From Pycnococcus provasolii (lineage: Eukaryota > Chlorophyta > Pseudoscourfieldiophyceae > Pseudoscourfieldiales), in NCBI GenBank assembly GCA_049487715.1, contig CP150572.1, positions 1-64,000 of the forward strand: DNA of 64,000 nt, in the 5' to 3' direction. The translations under genes and the position numbers were made by a program. Within the stretch, counting starts at the first letter, position 1. Every line of letters begins with the position of its first letter. Below are positions 37,136 through 47,262 of the stretch, piece by piece. The notes under the pieces are model-generated. The model searched no databases, was not told the origin of the DNA, and saw only the letters and a program-made list of their open reading frames with translations.

Positions 37136-38722
37136 TTACAAGTCATCAAGAAAGTTCTCTCGCACGTGCTTCAGCTTGTTCACCTCCTCCAGCCTCACCT
37201 TCTTCTTCCAATTGAAGTGCCGACGCTCAATCCCAAACGCCTGCTCGGCGCTCGGGCGTGGCTCCGCCTTGGGAAGTGTCAGATGCACAAAATTGGCGCG
37301 GCGCGGGCTCGCCACAGGATTGACTTTCGCCACTTTAACCCGCCGGCCTAAGCTCAAGAAATTCGAGCCATCTGAAGACAAAGGGTCAACAAAGGGTCTC
37401 GAACCGCCGCCGCCGCCGCGGCGATTAGACCCAAGCACAGAGTCGCGAGGTGGGTGAGGCGTGAAGTGCTTCAAACTCGCCTGATGGCGGGGTGACTTCA
37501 GTGCCATCAGCGTGCGCGGCTCTGCCAAATTCAGACGCACGGCGTTGGTCAAGATCGGCTGAAAGCTCTTCTCCGTCCGCCCTGATATGTAATCGCCGCC
37601 CCCGTGCTTCGACATATGCGGGTCGACGTTACGCTTCATCATGCTTATGATCGTGTCAATCCTTTCGTTCATCCTGTGCGCTTCCTCAAGCGCATACGTC
37701 TCCATGGTTGACAGCAGGGACGTGGGGAACTTCTGGAGAAGGTCGACAAGCTCGAGCTTGTACAGCTCGCACATCGACGAGGTCAGCACGGTTGCGCGGC
37801 GAGGAGTCACGGCGAAAATCTCCGCCGTTCCAAATAGCGTGTTCTGCGCAATCGTCATAATCTTCAGGTGCGCTGTACGGTGCTTCGTGTTCGCGTTCAT
37901 CGTCGCACGTTCGATGTCGCTGGGCCCAAAAGCATGAGACGGAGGTTCTGGAGACATATACCTGCGCGGGCTTAGGAGCGCCTTGGCAGTTTTCGACAGT
38001 GGCCTTGGAGACATCGCCGTCGCCGCCGGCGCCGGCGTCCGTGCCGCCGTGTCAGGCGTCTTCGCCATCGAAACGAGATTTGCAGCAACAGATTTAAATC
38101 TGCTCTTCTCGGAAAAGTCGTCTGCGTGCGATATCATGTTCGACACACTTCTCAGAACCTCAATATCGCACGTGCCAGATTGCAGGATGAAGCAAGACTC
38201 CACCTCGTCGCCCTGCCGGTACACAGTCGCCCCTCGCGGTTTACTCACGCCGACGAAGTAGTACGCGAGCGCGGTCATCGTCGAGGGCGGCATGCCGTTG
38301 AATACCGGGCACTGCATGATGCACGACACCTTCTCGCGCATCTTCTCCTTCACCTGCCCCGCAACCGCGGCTAGGTAGTCCTCCTTGTCGATGGCAATCA
38401 GGTACGTCGTCTTGTCCGTCGTGCGCACGGTTCCACTGCGTGGCGCGTCGTTGATGAGCGCCAGCTCGCCAAAGCCGTCGCCGCTCTTCAGCGCGGCGGC
38501 ATGCACCCATCCTTCGTCTTCGGGAAAGTCGAGCAAGTTCTTCGAGGAGCCCATCGCTAGTGACATCTCCGGGTTCAGAGCGCTTGGCTGAGGCGAGGAC
38601 GGCGACTTGCCGCCGCCGCCGCCGCCAGATCCAGAGATCTGCGGCAGGCTTCTCCTTGGCGAGGGCATGAGATCGTTCGCGTCCCAGTACGCCATGCCCG
38701 CACCCGCCTCGTCGTTGTCAAC

Positions 38723-38753
<31 letters not shown>

Positions 38754-39664
38754 TCGCCCGGTGTGGCGTCGTGTGCGTTGCTGACTGTGCGTTCGAAAAT
38801 CGCCGCCTGGCTGGTTCTGCGCACGCGCTGCATCGTTCGCAGTCTGTTAAGTTTTTGGGAGTACGCGCGCACGACGGGCATGTCGCTGCGTGCTCTCGTC
38901 AGGTTCTCAAGCTGGCCCGTCACGTTCTGCGCCACCTTGTTATTCATCATCGTCTCAAGGTCGCCAGATTTTGCGGCACCCTTGCCGTTGCGCGCCTCGT
39001 CCTTGATGAGTGACTTTTGCCTTTCGCGCGCCTGCCGCGACGCGAGCGCGAAACCCGCGACGGTGCGCGCCACACTCGCGAAGCTGACGCCTTTTTTGCG
39101 GTGCGTCGACGACAACGTGCGCGAGACGTTCCCTTCCGACGTCTCTGACGTGTTCTCGTCGTGCGCCATCTCCTCGAGGTCGTTCGAGCTCACCGACTTC
39201 TGCACGTTCTCGATGTAGATGTCGACGCCTCCGGAGAGGACGATGTAGAACTTGGTTCCCACGCTTCCTTGCAGGAACACGTCCGTGTACGGCGGGAACG
39301 TCTCGACCGTCATGTGGCTCGCGAGCCTGTGCTGCTGTTCGTTTCTGAGGTTTTTGAAGGCGTCTATGCTCCTGACTAGCTTGAGGAGCGGCTCGACGAC
39401 GTCCGGCGTCCTTTCCTCGGACGGCACGACGAGCGACTCGAGGCACTTGCGCCTGTACGCTTCGCGTCGTTCCGCGAGTGCGGACTTGGCTCCCACGGCG
39501 AGGCGCGCGACTTTACTGAAGAGCGACGTGCGCCGCTTGTTGTGCGTGTTACCTTCTGAAGAGACTGAAAAGCCACCACCACCACCACCACTCCCAGAAG
39601 CAGAAGCAGATGCAGAGGAGGCACCACCGTCCATCATATCCCGAGACCTGTTCGCGAGCATCAT
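37136..39664 (-). CDS. Multi-CNBD cyclic-nucleotide-binding protein
   Basis: An 842-residue protein without membrane segments, starting at the first ATG (39664). It has at least two cyclic-nucleotide-binding folds. The first begins near residue 90 (LVRSIDAFKNLRNEQQHRL, VFLQGSVGTKFYIVLSGGVD) and is interrupted by a long basic and Gly-rich insert before its GDGFGELALINDAPRSGTV cassette near 395. The second begins near 445 (CPVFNGMPPSTMTALAYYFVG, YRQGDEVESCFILQSGTCDI) and ends with TLFGTAEIFAVTPRRATVLT near 625. The phosphate-binding cassette of the first keeps FGELALIND and R. The second (GTAEIFAVTPRRAT) is less canonical. Large soluble CNBD proteins occur in ciliated protists, some in axonemes. 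No kinase or channel domain is present. A TGTAA signal overlaps the stop codon (37136-37140). Confidence 0.82.
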
Positions 39665-40539
39665 GATGATACTAGTGAAATTGTCGCGCAAGAAACACTC
39701 AAGAACACTCCCCGTGAGAATGCGCGAATGAAGGCCTGAGAGCCTCGAGTGAAGATTCGCTTAACACTGGCAACTAACTGGACAGTCGAAGCACAGTCGA
39801 GCAAACGTATGTCGTACGAAATGAAATGAAATAGAAATGACGAAAGGTTTCGCAGCAGGCCAGTGCATAAAGTGTGTGAATGAAGGAAATAAATAAAAGT
39901 TGGAAAGGAACCACGCACACAACACACACTGTCAACACGTCCATGAGAACTCGCGTTGGTTCCTCTCCTACTGTAGCGTGAAGTTGACCACCTTCTTGAT
40001 CAAGGACTCCTCTTTTGCTCTTTTGGATGTTACACCGGTCACCAGAAACCTTTACGTGCATGCATACAGGTATGTTCAATGGTTCAGCATGCTGCTGTGG
40101 TTGTTGCTGTGTACGAATGTAACTTTACTGTATTCCCGCACACTGGTGACTGACCAGTGTTGTGTTCCCGTTGTGTTCATGCCATGCAAGTTGCACCAGT
40201 GGTGTGGTCAGTGGCTGTGCTGTGGTCACGAGTGTCTAAGTGGAAGTTGTTGAAGTTGTTGACCACCCTGATAATAGTTAAGCAATGGGCAACTGGCCAA
40301 CGCCCATCATACTTTACTGTACGGTAGACTTGCGTGATGCGTCGGGAACCTCAACGTTTCTCGTGCTCGTGCGGGAACCTTGTCGTCGTTGTCGTTTTGA
40401 GGAACGCTTTATTACATGAGTACATAGAGCTCCCCTCTGTCTCTGTCTCTGTGCTGACAGCTGACTCACACAACGTTTTGACTCGCTGTGTTGTGCTTGC
40501 TGTGCTGTGCTTGCTTCCGTCAGTCAGTCCGTCATTTTC
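39665..40539. promoter_or_regulatory. Divergent promoter with short inverted repeat
   Basis: Between the CNBD and EF-hand genes. A perfect 8-bp-arm inverted repeat (ACACTGGT/ACCAGTGT, 40140-40160) lies in a TG-rich segment (40085-40262). No gene or telomere-like motif was found. Confidence 0.4.
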
Positions 40540-40942
40540 ATGTCCGAAAACACAGGGGAGCCGACGAGCGAAACGCACCCGCGCGCATGGGCCATCTTCT
40601 TCCAGCTCGACGGCGACAACAGCGGAACGCTCGAACCGGCAGAAGTGCTCGCTGGACTGGAGAAGTTTGGCGAGGAGGGACTCGCGAACCTGCTCATGCA
40701 AAAAATGGATACGGACGGGGACGGCAAGATCACATTCAAGGAGTTCGTCAACGGCTTTGACGCCATATTCGAAAACACGCCGGAGACGGCGTACGCGCTC
40801 GAAGAACAAGGCGAAATCGTACGTACCTTTTTGTTTCGCTTTCGCCAACAGCCATCGAGGCACAACTTAGACTCACAACACGACACGACACGACACGACT
40901 ACAACTACAACACGCTCGCAGGAGGACGAAACGGAGGCATGA
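40540..40942 (+). CDS. Small EF-hand calcium-binding protein
   Basis: Two exons (40540-40818, 40922-40942) with a 103-nt intron (GTACGT donor, GCAG acceptor) give 99 residues. Two EF-hands are visible: loop one DGDNSGTLEPAE at residues 24-35 and loop two DTDGDGKITFKE at 57-68, both with acidic ligands at positions 1, 3 and 12 and Gly at 6. The protein therefore probably binds two Ca2+ ions, as in a half-calmodulin. It lacks signals or membrane segments, so it is cytosolic or ciliary. It ends 49 bp from the stop of the convergent CFAP210-like gene, though a functional link is only suggested. The last exon codes only six residues (EDETEA). Confidence 0.83.
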
Positions 40943-40980
40943 GGCAGCGCCATGTTCATTCACCGAGTGTGTGTTCAGAG

Positions 40981-40985
40981 TTACA
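40981..40985 (-). terminator. TGTAA poly(A) signal of CFAP210-like gene
   Basis: TGTAA on the minus strand 7 nt past the stop codon. Confidence 0.5.
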
Positions 40986-40991
40986 TTTCCG

Positions 40992-42861
40992 TCAGTGCAT
41001 GTTCTTCCTTGACGACTTGGTCAAGCCGATGACGACCGGCTTGAGGTCCTTGCCCTGCCGGTCCCACTCCTCCATCACAACCTTCGCGTACTCGTCGAAC
41101 ATCATGTCCTCCTCAGCCAGGTTGTGCTCGGATGCCAACGCGTCCTGCAGCTTCGCTCGCGCCTCAGCCTTCTTGTTCGCTGACTTGCGCTCAATCTGGC
41201 GCATCAAGTAACCCTGGTGGTTTTTGTTGCGCGCGCGGATCGCCGCAACCTCGGCGCGCTCCTCCTCCTCAATCTCCTGGTTCCGGATGCGCCACTGCTC
41301 CATGAACTCCATCTCGTCCAGGCGCGCCTGCTCCTTCAAAGCAGTCTTCAGGTCGAGCTGCTGGCGGCGCGACGAGTCCACCGCCACCTGCTCGCGTTTG
41401 AGCCAAGCCTTGTGCTCAGCCTCGCGCATGTCGGCGGCAATCTCAGCCTCCTCGTGCTGCTTTGCAATGCGCGCCTCCGTCTTCTCGCGCTCCGCCATCA
41501 GGTTCGCCGCGATCGTCGCGGCCAGCTTGTCCTTCTGCTCCAGCTTCGCCTTCGCCTTCGCCTCCGCGCGATCCTTGCGCTCCTTCAGCACAGCCTCCTT
41601 GTGCGTGGCGAACGCCTCGATCTTCTTCTCGAACTCCGCATCCTTCTCCCCCTCGATGCGCTTGAACTCCTTGAGCGCCGCGTTGGCGATGAGAGTCTGC
41701 TCGTGCGCCAGCTTCGCCTTGGCGCGCTTCGCCTCCTCCCTCGCGAGCGCGTCGACAGCCTCCTGCTCAGCCATGCGGCGCAGCGCCAGGCCCTCCAGGC
41801 GGTTCAGCTCGCGCTCCTTCAGGTACTTCGTCTTCACGTCCTCGAGCTGTGCCAGCTGCGAGTCGCGCTCGTCGAGGTTCCTCTGGCGAACAGCCTCATT
41901 CTTGCGAAGCTCCATCTCCTCCGCGATTTCCAGCGCCTCTTTCTGCTGCTTCACGAACGCGCGCTCCTGGCGCTGCGTAATCTCCTTGGTGTACTGCTTG
42001 TACTTGAGCTGCGCCTCGCGCTCCTGCAACACGTCGCTGAGCAGGAGCGTTCCGTGGAACGCCTTGACACGGTCCGTCTCGTCGAAGAGCATTTTGTTCG
42101 AGCGCTCAAGTTGCATGCGCCGCTGCTCAGCCTTGACAATAGCATTCTTGCGGTCCATGTGTTTGCGCTCGAGCTCATCCTGCTGCAGTCTCTCCTGGAA
42201 CGCACGTTCCTTTCGCTCTCGCTGTGCTTCGAGCGTGTTCGGCCACTTCGACGAGCGCTCGAGGGAGAGGTCGCGAAGGCGCTCACGCTCTTGGATGGCT
42301 TCTGACTTCTCCTCGGGAGCAACCTGCGTGTTTTGTGTTTCGTGTGTGTGTGTGTGCGTGTGTGTTTTGTAAGCGCAGTGCTTTTTTTCAATTGTTTCTC
42401 ACTTTTCGTCGAAACTGAAAACTGTTTCGCCGACGACCGCGTGCGCGTGCACACCTCCCTCCCGCTCCTCGGCGCGCGCGTCTTTGACTCTTTTTCTTTG
42501 TGTGCGCACGCGTGTGGTGGACTTCCCTCCCTCGTAAGGCGAACGCGCGGCAGCATTTCTCTTCGTATAAGCGCGTGCTTATTGATGCTAAGGCTAATAG
42601 CCTGATAGCCTATGGCCTCACACGTCCGTGAAGAGTCCGGCAGTTCAGACGACGAACCGAGAAGACACACAACTGACCAGTCTTAACAACGCCACACACA
42701 CACACACCCAGCAGGGTATAGCTGAACGAGAGCAAGGCAAGGCAAAGGCAAAGGCCAGGCAAGGCAAGCATAACGTAACGTACCCCCTTTCTGATCCGAA
42801 ACAAGTCGCTGGCATTGACGACCGAAGAGGAGGTGGCCATGTTCATGTTCGCGGTGGCCAT
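40992..42861 (-). CDS. CFAP210: Cilia- and flagella-associated protein CFAP210-like (TPH domain)
   Basis: Exon 1 (42861-42784, 26 codons, MATANMNMATSSSVV...SDLFRIRKG) and exon 2 (42323-40992) are joined in phase over a 460-nt intron with a GTACGT donor and an ACGCAG acceptor, giving 469 residues. Almost the whole protein is a charged alpha-helix (trichohyalin-plectin homology). The family-typical stretches are RSSKWPNTLEAQR near 45, SNKMLFDETDRVKAFHGTLL near 105 and LLSDVLQEREAQL just after. CFAP210 (CCDC173) is a microtubule inner protein of ciliary doublets, so this gene is part of axoneme structure. The intron is far longer than others in the window. Exon 1 is supported by phase, donor form and the family's N-terminal motif but is less certain than exon 2. 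Confidence 0.8.
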
Positions 42862-44135
42862 GGTAAGTCCCGACGAGAGACGACGAGGATGGCCGAGGCG
42901 GAGAGCAGAAGGGCGAGACGACGATCCTCTTTCTTTCTTCTTGAGCCTCATGAGACCGAACCAGTTCAGTCACCAGTCACCAGACTGAGACTGGGGAGAC
43001 CTACAGGGAAGGAAGGGGGACAACATCACACCAGCAAGAATAATAAGGCTGGTCGGAGTGCATGGTCTGTCTGCGTGGTGCAAGGAACTGAGGGAAGGGA
43101 AGGGGACCGTCGTCACTCGTCGGAACCAAGACTAGGGTACGATAGCGGAATGCAAGGGGGAAGCTTTGGGGAAGCTTTGGGCCTTTGGGGAAGGCTGAAA
43201 GGGGGAAGGCTGAAAGGGGGAAGACGACACGAGAGTACGAAACGTTGAGACCAGTTGAGGTTGAGGTTTAGCCTTTCCTACCTACGACGAGTAAAGGTAT
43301 GTCACCTCTCCTGTACGAGTGACGAGCCCAGACTGCCATGGCCAGAGTCCTCTCTGGACTCTGGGAACCTCTTTAGTTTTTGTCTTTGAGGAAGAGCCCT
43401 TGGTGACTTGGGCTTGGGGGGAGGGTCCCCTACCGGCTGACCGGCTGACCGGGGAAAGGGAGGGGGAACGACGGACTGCGCGGACTGAACAGCCTGACTG
43501 GCAACTGGTAAATACGTCTCTGGTACATATCCCCCTATGTACGATAGGGTTGCAACAGTTCATCTCCTCTCCGCATCTCTCTCAAGCATCATCTGGTTCT
43601 TGGCTGGTTACTTCTTCGCTCGCCTTGCTGCCACCTGGTTCGAGCAAGCTGGGTGGGACTTGGGACAACAAGAGGAACGCTCATGTACCCGGCAGCCCGG
43701 TATGGACCAGACCAGGTACCGTAGTCCTTACTGTTAAAGGTTGACGAGAGAGACCGTTCACAACCCTATGGGATACAGTATGTATGTGGGAAGAAGAACC
43801 AACACGCGAAAATAACCCTAAGATAACCCTAACTTCGAACATCCGAATACCCTAATCATAACGCTCTCCAACCACGGTAATAAGTACCCCGTACCGTACC
43901 CTACCCTAAAGGCCTACATACTTGGTTGTCCCGCCCTGCCCAGTGCCCACGCCCGTGAGCCACCCTTCTGCGTGCGTGCGTGCGTGCACATACATACTGT
44001 ATACACGTCGTTTTTTTCCTTTTCTTTGTCTCTGTTGCGTGTGAACGATAACGTACGTACTGTTTCTTATCAGGTGCTGCCGTAGATAGTTCCTTGCTGT
44101 GCTCTTAAGGCTCTTAAGGCCAGTCAGTGCATACT
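42862..44135. promoter_or_regulatory. Divergent promoter with G-rich tandem repeats
   Basis: Between the CFAP210-like and LRR genes. It contains G-rich tandem units (GGGGAAGCTTT and GGGGGAAGGCTGAAA, 43157-43223) and telomere-like motifs (ATAACCCTAAGATAACCCTAA, 43812-43832; further CCCTAA at 43850). A frame at 43319-43744 has no features and no ATG start and is judged chance. Confidence 0.45.
43812..43856 (+). promoter_or_regulatory. Telomere-like motifs
   Basis: Two ATAACCCTAA units 12 bp apart and a third CCCTAA at 43850, about 300 bp upstream of the LRR gene. Confidence 0.4.
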
Positions 44136-45113
44136 ATGGCGACCACGGCGGCACACGGCGGCGGCGGAGAAACCAGCCTGAACGCCATCTTGAACCCGCA
44201 GGCGCCCAACGTTAACTCCGGCGTGTCGACGACGAACTCAGGCAAGTTGACGTCGCCGAGCAAGGTGGACTGCCGACGCTCGCTAACGCCCGCAGAAAGG
44301 GAGAGAATGCTAAACAAGCGGCGAAAAGACTTCAAAAGCAGGCTCGAGGACTTCACCAAGAAGGGGGGCGCGGTGGCAAGCTTCAGCGGCATGTCGCTCG
44401 ACGAAAGACAGGTGCAATCAGCAATCAACGGCGTGCTCAACAGCCAGAAGGTTACCGTGCTGAACTTCGACGGACTCGGGCGGTGCGTGGGAGACGGAAA
44501 CATTGGAGGCGTGGCGTCCGTCATATCCAGCTGGGCAAAGGTGCACCTCAAGGAGGTCACGCTCGCAGCGTGCGTCATCGGGCCGAAGGGGTGCAAGCAG
44601 GTTGCCGAGGCGATGCTGCACAATCCGCACATCAACTTCCTCTCCTTGAAGGACAACGACGTCACGGGCGCAGGAACAGACTTCTCGGGTATCGCGGCGC
44701 TCGCTCGCGTTCTCACGCACGGCGACACGAAGGACTGCGAAGCGAGCTGCTATTCGCTCCAGAGGCTCGACCTCTCCGGGAACGCGCTCGCGGACCGAGG
44801 GTTGTCCGAGCTTCTGCCCATCGTGCGCACGAACAGCTCCATCTACCAGTTCAACCTCGCGCGCAACTTGCTCGGCGAGGTTGCGGGTGAAAATTTGCTC
44901 GAGGCGCTCAAGATTGCCGGGAGGAGCACGCGGATGTGCCACATGGAGCTACACGGCAACCTGTTCCCGCTCGAGATTGCGAGCAAGTTGAGAAGGACGC
45001 TGGAGGCGAACATGGGAAAGAAGTTTCTCAGCGAGAGACTAGCGAAAGCGAAATTGACACAGCTGCGCCAAGGCGACATGCACGCGCCCGGCTCGCCGTC
45101 GTCGTCACCTTGA
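44136..45113 (+). CDS. Leucine-rich-repeat protein (RNase-inhibitor type)
   Basis: A 325-residue protein without introns or signal peptide. Residues 1-95 are Ser/Thr-rich and then basic helical (LTPAERERMLNKRRKDFKSR). LRR units follow from about 110: VTVLNFDGLGRCVGDGNIGG, LKEVTLAACVIGPKGCKQVA, INFLSLKDNDVTGAGTDFSG, LQRLDLSGNALADRGLSELL, YQFNLARNLLGEVAGENLLE and MCHMELHGNLFPLE. The spacing of about 28 residues per unit and the helix after each strand fit the ribonuclease-inhibitor class, a protein-protein interaction fold. Ciliary LRR proteins look like this, but no specific partner is indicated. A TGTAA lies about 100 nt past the stop. Confidence 0.8.
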   Translation: MATTAAHGGGGETSLNAILNPQAPNVNSGVSTTNSGKLTSPSKVDCRRSLTPAERERMLNKRRKDFKSRLEDFTKKGGAVASFSGMSLDERQVQSAINGVLNSQKVTVLNFDGLGRCVGDGNIGGVASVISSWAKVHLKEVTLAACVIGPKGCKQVAEAMLHNPHINFLSLKDNDVTGAGTDFSGIAALARVLTHGDTKDCEASCYSLQRLDLSGNALADRGLSELLPIVRTNSSIYQFNLARNLLGEVAGENLLEALKIAGRSTRMCHMELHGNLFPLEIASKLRRTLEANMGKKFLSERLAKAKLTQLRQGDMHAPGSPSSSP

Positions 45114-45209
45114 CGGAAGTACGTTGACGAAGTCGCGTCTCAGGATCCCTCCGTCGACGGCATATGAAAAGGTGGATATGAAGGACTTGGAGTTGCTCAT
45201 CACAACGCC

Positions 45210-45214
45210 TGTAA
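45210..45214 (+). terminator. TGTAA poly(A) signal of LRR gene
   Basis: TGTAA 97 nt after the stop. Confidence 0.35.
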
Positions 45215-45364
45215 CTTCTTTTCATCTTTTCACCTTTTCGTTTCCAAACGGACGCGCGCTGATATCAGCGCAACGAATAGCCAATTGTGGAAAAAACAAC
45301 AAAATGTGTACTGTAAAAGTCCGCAGGAAATGCTGGCAGGGCAGGGCAGGCATCGTGGGAGGGA

Positions 45365-45397
45365 GTGTGCGACCAAACTACGACTACCACTGTTGCT

Positions 45398-45437
<40 letters not shown>

Positions 45438-45583
45438 AGACCACTTTACCAGGGGTCCCACCTGTCCCACCCATACAGCAACTTCCGGATCCTCCGCCGA
45501 CAGGAGGCTTGCCAATTCCGAGCAGGTCGCCGACGTTGGCGGGATTTCTCGTGGCCATTGTCATCTCGATTGCTGCGTGTTGA
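45365..45583 (+). CDS. Possible Thr-rich tail exon with hydrophobic C-terminus
   Basis: The frame encodes a Thr run from an ACG repeat, a Pro-rich stretch (LPGVPPVPPIQQLPDPPPTG) and a hydrophobic C-terminal segment (LAGFLVAIVISIAAC) ending at a stop. This looks like a mucin-like stalk plus a GPI-attachment or tail-anchor signal. There is no ATG in frame; upstream a stop at 45314-45316 and a possible acceptor (GTCCGCAG, to 45325) would allow it to be a last exon. It could equally be a chance frame over a GAC repeat. Confidence 0.25.
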
Positions 45584-45660
45584 CGGTGATGATCTATTGT
45601 AGTGTGAGGGGGGAGGGATACGAATTTGGGCAAAGTTTACAAATGTACATAGTTACAGTA

Positions 45661-45916
45661 CAAGAAAATCCACTTCGTCATGTCTAAGCGTTTCATCAAC
45701 GTGCCAACGGACAAGAATCCCTTGATCCACGAGTTGAACGCGTCGCGGACTCCGTCGCCGGAAGAAGCCTCGCCGAGGTCAGGCTGCCACTCGATCGTTG
45801 GCGCGACCAATTCGAGCTCAAGCAGAGGCGAAATTTCGTTCTTCTCCATCAGCTTCGGCTCAATTTCCTCGTAGATTGTTTTGATTGACGACAGAATGGC
45901 ACGCGAGAATCCGTCG
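45661..45916 (-). pseudogene. Duplicated dynein heavy-chain fragment, rearranged
   Basis: Bases 45680-45916 are identical to 58250-58492 of the dynein gene downstream, apart from a 6-bp gap after 45820. A preceding 20 bp (45661-45680) match 57889-57907 plus flanking bases with one mismatch, so about 340 bp of the source are skipped. At 45911-45925 the sequence CCGTCGCCGGAAGAA repeats the same 15-mer from 45753, as if copying had jumped back. The fragment lacks splice sites, start and stop of its own, so it cannot make dynein. The near-perfect identity implies a recent event. Confidence 0.93.
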
Positions 45917-46335
45917 CCGGAAGAATGCCGTCTCGCCCACGCCGCCTCGTACGCGAGCACAAGTTCTCGGCGCCTCCGCCCTCCACACTGCCAACTCCAT
46001 CACTCCGTGCACGCGAGGTTGTGGCAACTGCCACGGGTCAAGGGGGGGAGCGAGAGGGAGGAGAAAAAATCACGGACTCTTTTTTCAATTGTTCCGGGGA
46101 TACGTCGTTGGACTACCCGCCCAAGACAGCTTCCTATTTTTCGCTCGGGATCCCGCTCGGGTCAAGTCTGGGGTCCATACAACATGTACATTCATGGCGC
46201 CATCGTTTGCCTCAAGAAACACGGCGGCGGTCATGGATGTCGCTGCGAAGTACTTGATGAGTGACGACGATCTCCCGCCGCCTCAGGCTCCGCCGCCTCC
46301 GCGTCGTCGACTCGTCGTCCTCCTCCACTCCTCCG

Positions 46336-46824
46336 ATGCGTATGAGACAAGCTGTGCTGCCGCGAACTCTGCGCGAGATTCCCGTCTACGTCATGCCGCG
46401 GGGAACCCATACGATGTTGTACACGGCGTCGTGCTTCGACGGGTTGGGAATCCGTCCGCTTCGATTGTTTTGCAACGCACTGCTTGTGGAAACGCCAATG
46501 AAGCTCAGGACGCTCGCTGGGAACGCCTCGTGGTCGTCTCTGGTGGTCGGGCAGGTTGGGCAGAAACCGAGTGAGCAGCTTTCCAATCATGACATTGGCG
46601 CATGGGGCGAAAGAACCGTGCAATCGCTTGCTGAGAGAGCAAGTTTGGAATGGTCACTGCGTCACCCATCTCTTTCATATCTCTTTCTCGATCGCTACGG
46701 CTGGGACCTGCGAATAAGGGTTAGGGAGAAGTGGATTTATGCGCAGGTGAAGGTGAGTTGTGCCGATGATCATGAGATTGCGCGCATGGCAGAACGAAAC
46801 TTCGTTTTCTTGGGAGCACGGTAG
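46336..46824 (+). CDS. Possible PD-(D/E)XK nuclease-fold protein
   Basis: A 162-residue protein from the ATG at 46336 (the frame is open from 46261). The C-terminal 80 residues show the order HDIGAWGERTVQSLAE, then GWDLRIRV, then WIYAQVKVS. The spacing of Glu, Asp and the QVK motif is that of PD-(D/E)XK nuclease-like folds such as DUF4365 and Mrr-like proteins. No accessory domain or targeting signal is apparent in the first 80 residues. A second frame over 46198-46574 also has an ATG, so an upstream exon may exist. The gene begins about 400 bp from the dynein-derived fragment in a rearranged stretch and could be transferred or mobile, but nothing proves it. The frame contains a TTAGGG-like motif (46716-46727). 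Confidence 0.45.
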   Translation: MRMRQAVLPRTLREIPVYVMPRGTHTMLYTASCFDGLGIRPLRLFCNALLVETPMKLRTLAGNASWSSLVVGQVGQKPSEQLSNHDIGAWGERTVQSLAERASLEWSLRHPSLSYLFLDRYGWDLRIRVREKWIYAQVKVSCADDHEIARMAERNFVFLGAR

Positions 46825-47262
46825 CGAAGAAGTCTCGTCGCAGGGTGCACTGCGGGCGTCATCATCTACATCACTGCGAGAGGTGGTTTTCTTTTAATCT
46901 TTTTGGTGTGCGTGACCCACAGATGCCGGATAAGGTCACGCAAAATGGCATCATATTTTCTCGTCTTCGTCATTTCAACAGGAACGCCTTGGTTTTTCTC
47001 TAGATAGAACCAGCGCAATTCCTTGTCGCGAGCATCGTGCGTCTAACCAAAAACAAATCGAGGTCGCAAACACCACCAATGCACAAGCCACAAGAGGAGG
47101 ATCACTCACTCCACTAATGCAGGCTGGAAGGAGTCGATCACACGACGGGCGCCGCCGTAACACGTCTTTCCCAAAAACGAATCAATAAGTTACAACAAAA
47201 CAAATTATGTCTCTCCCCCCCCAACACCACCATCTCCTTTCCCACCATTCTCATATATATGC
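46825..47262. other. Convergent spacer, nothing recognised
   Basis: Between the PD-(D/E)XK-like gene and the dynein stop. AT-richer 3' UTR-like sequence; no gene, repeat or clear signal found. Confidence 0.5.

Noticed and set aside
41217-42372. Two long plus-strand frames (over 360 codons) across the CFAP210-like gene
   Set aside because: Shadows of a Glu/Lys/Ala-rich coiled-coil gene, giving Leu- or Ser-rich nonsense.
43319-43744. A 141-codon frame between the CFAP210-like and LRR genes
   Set aside because: Starts with GTG, lies in G-rich spacer DNA and shows no recognisable motif.
45637-45960. A separate small gene with a dynein-like sequence
   Set aside because: Nearly the whole frame is an exact copy of dynein exon sequence with rearranged edges, so it is a duplicated fragment.
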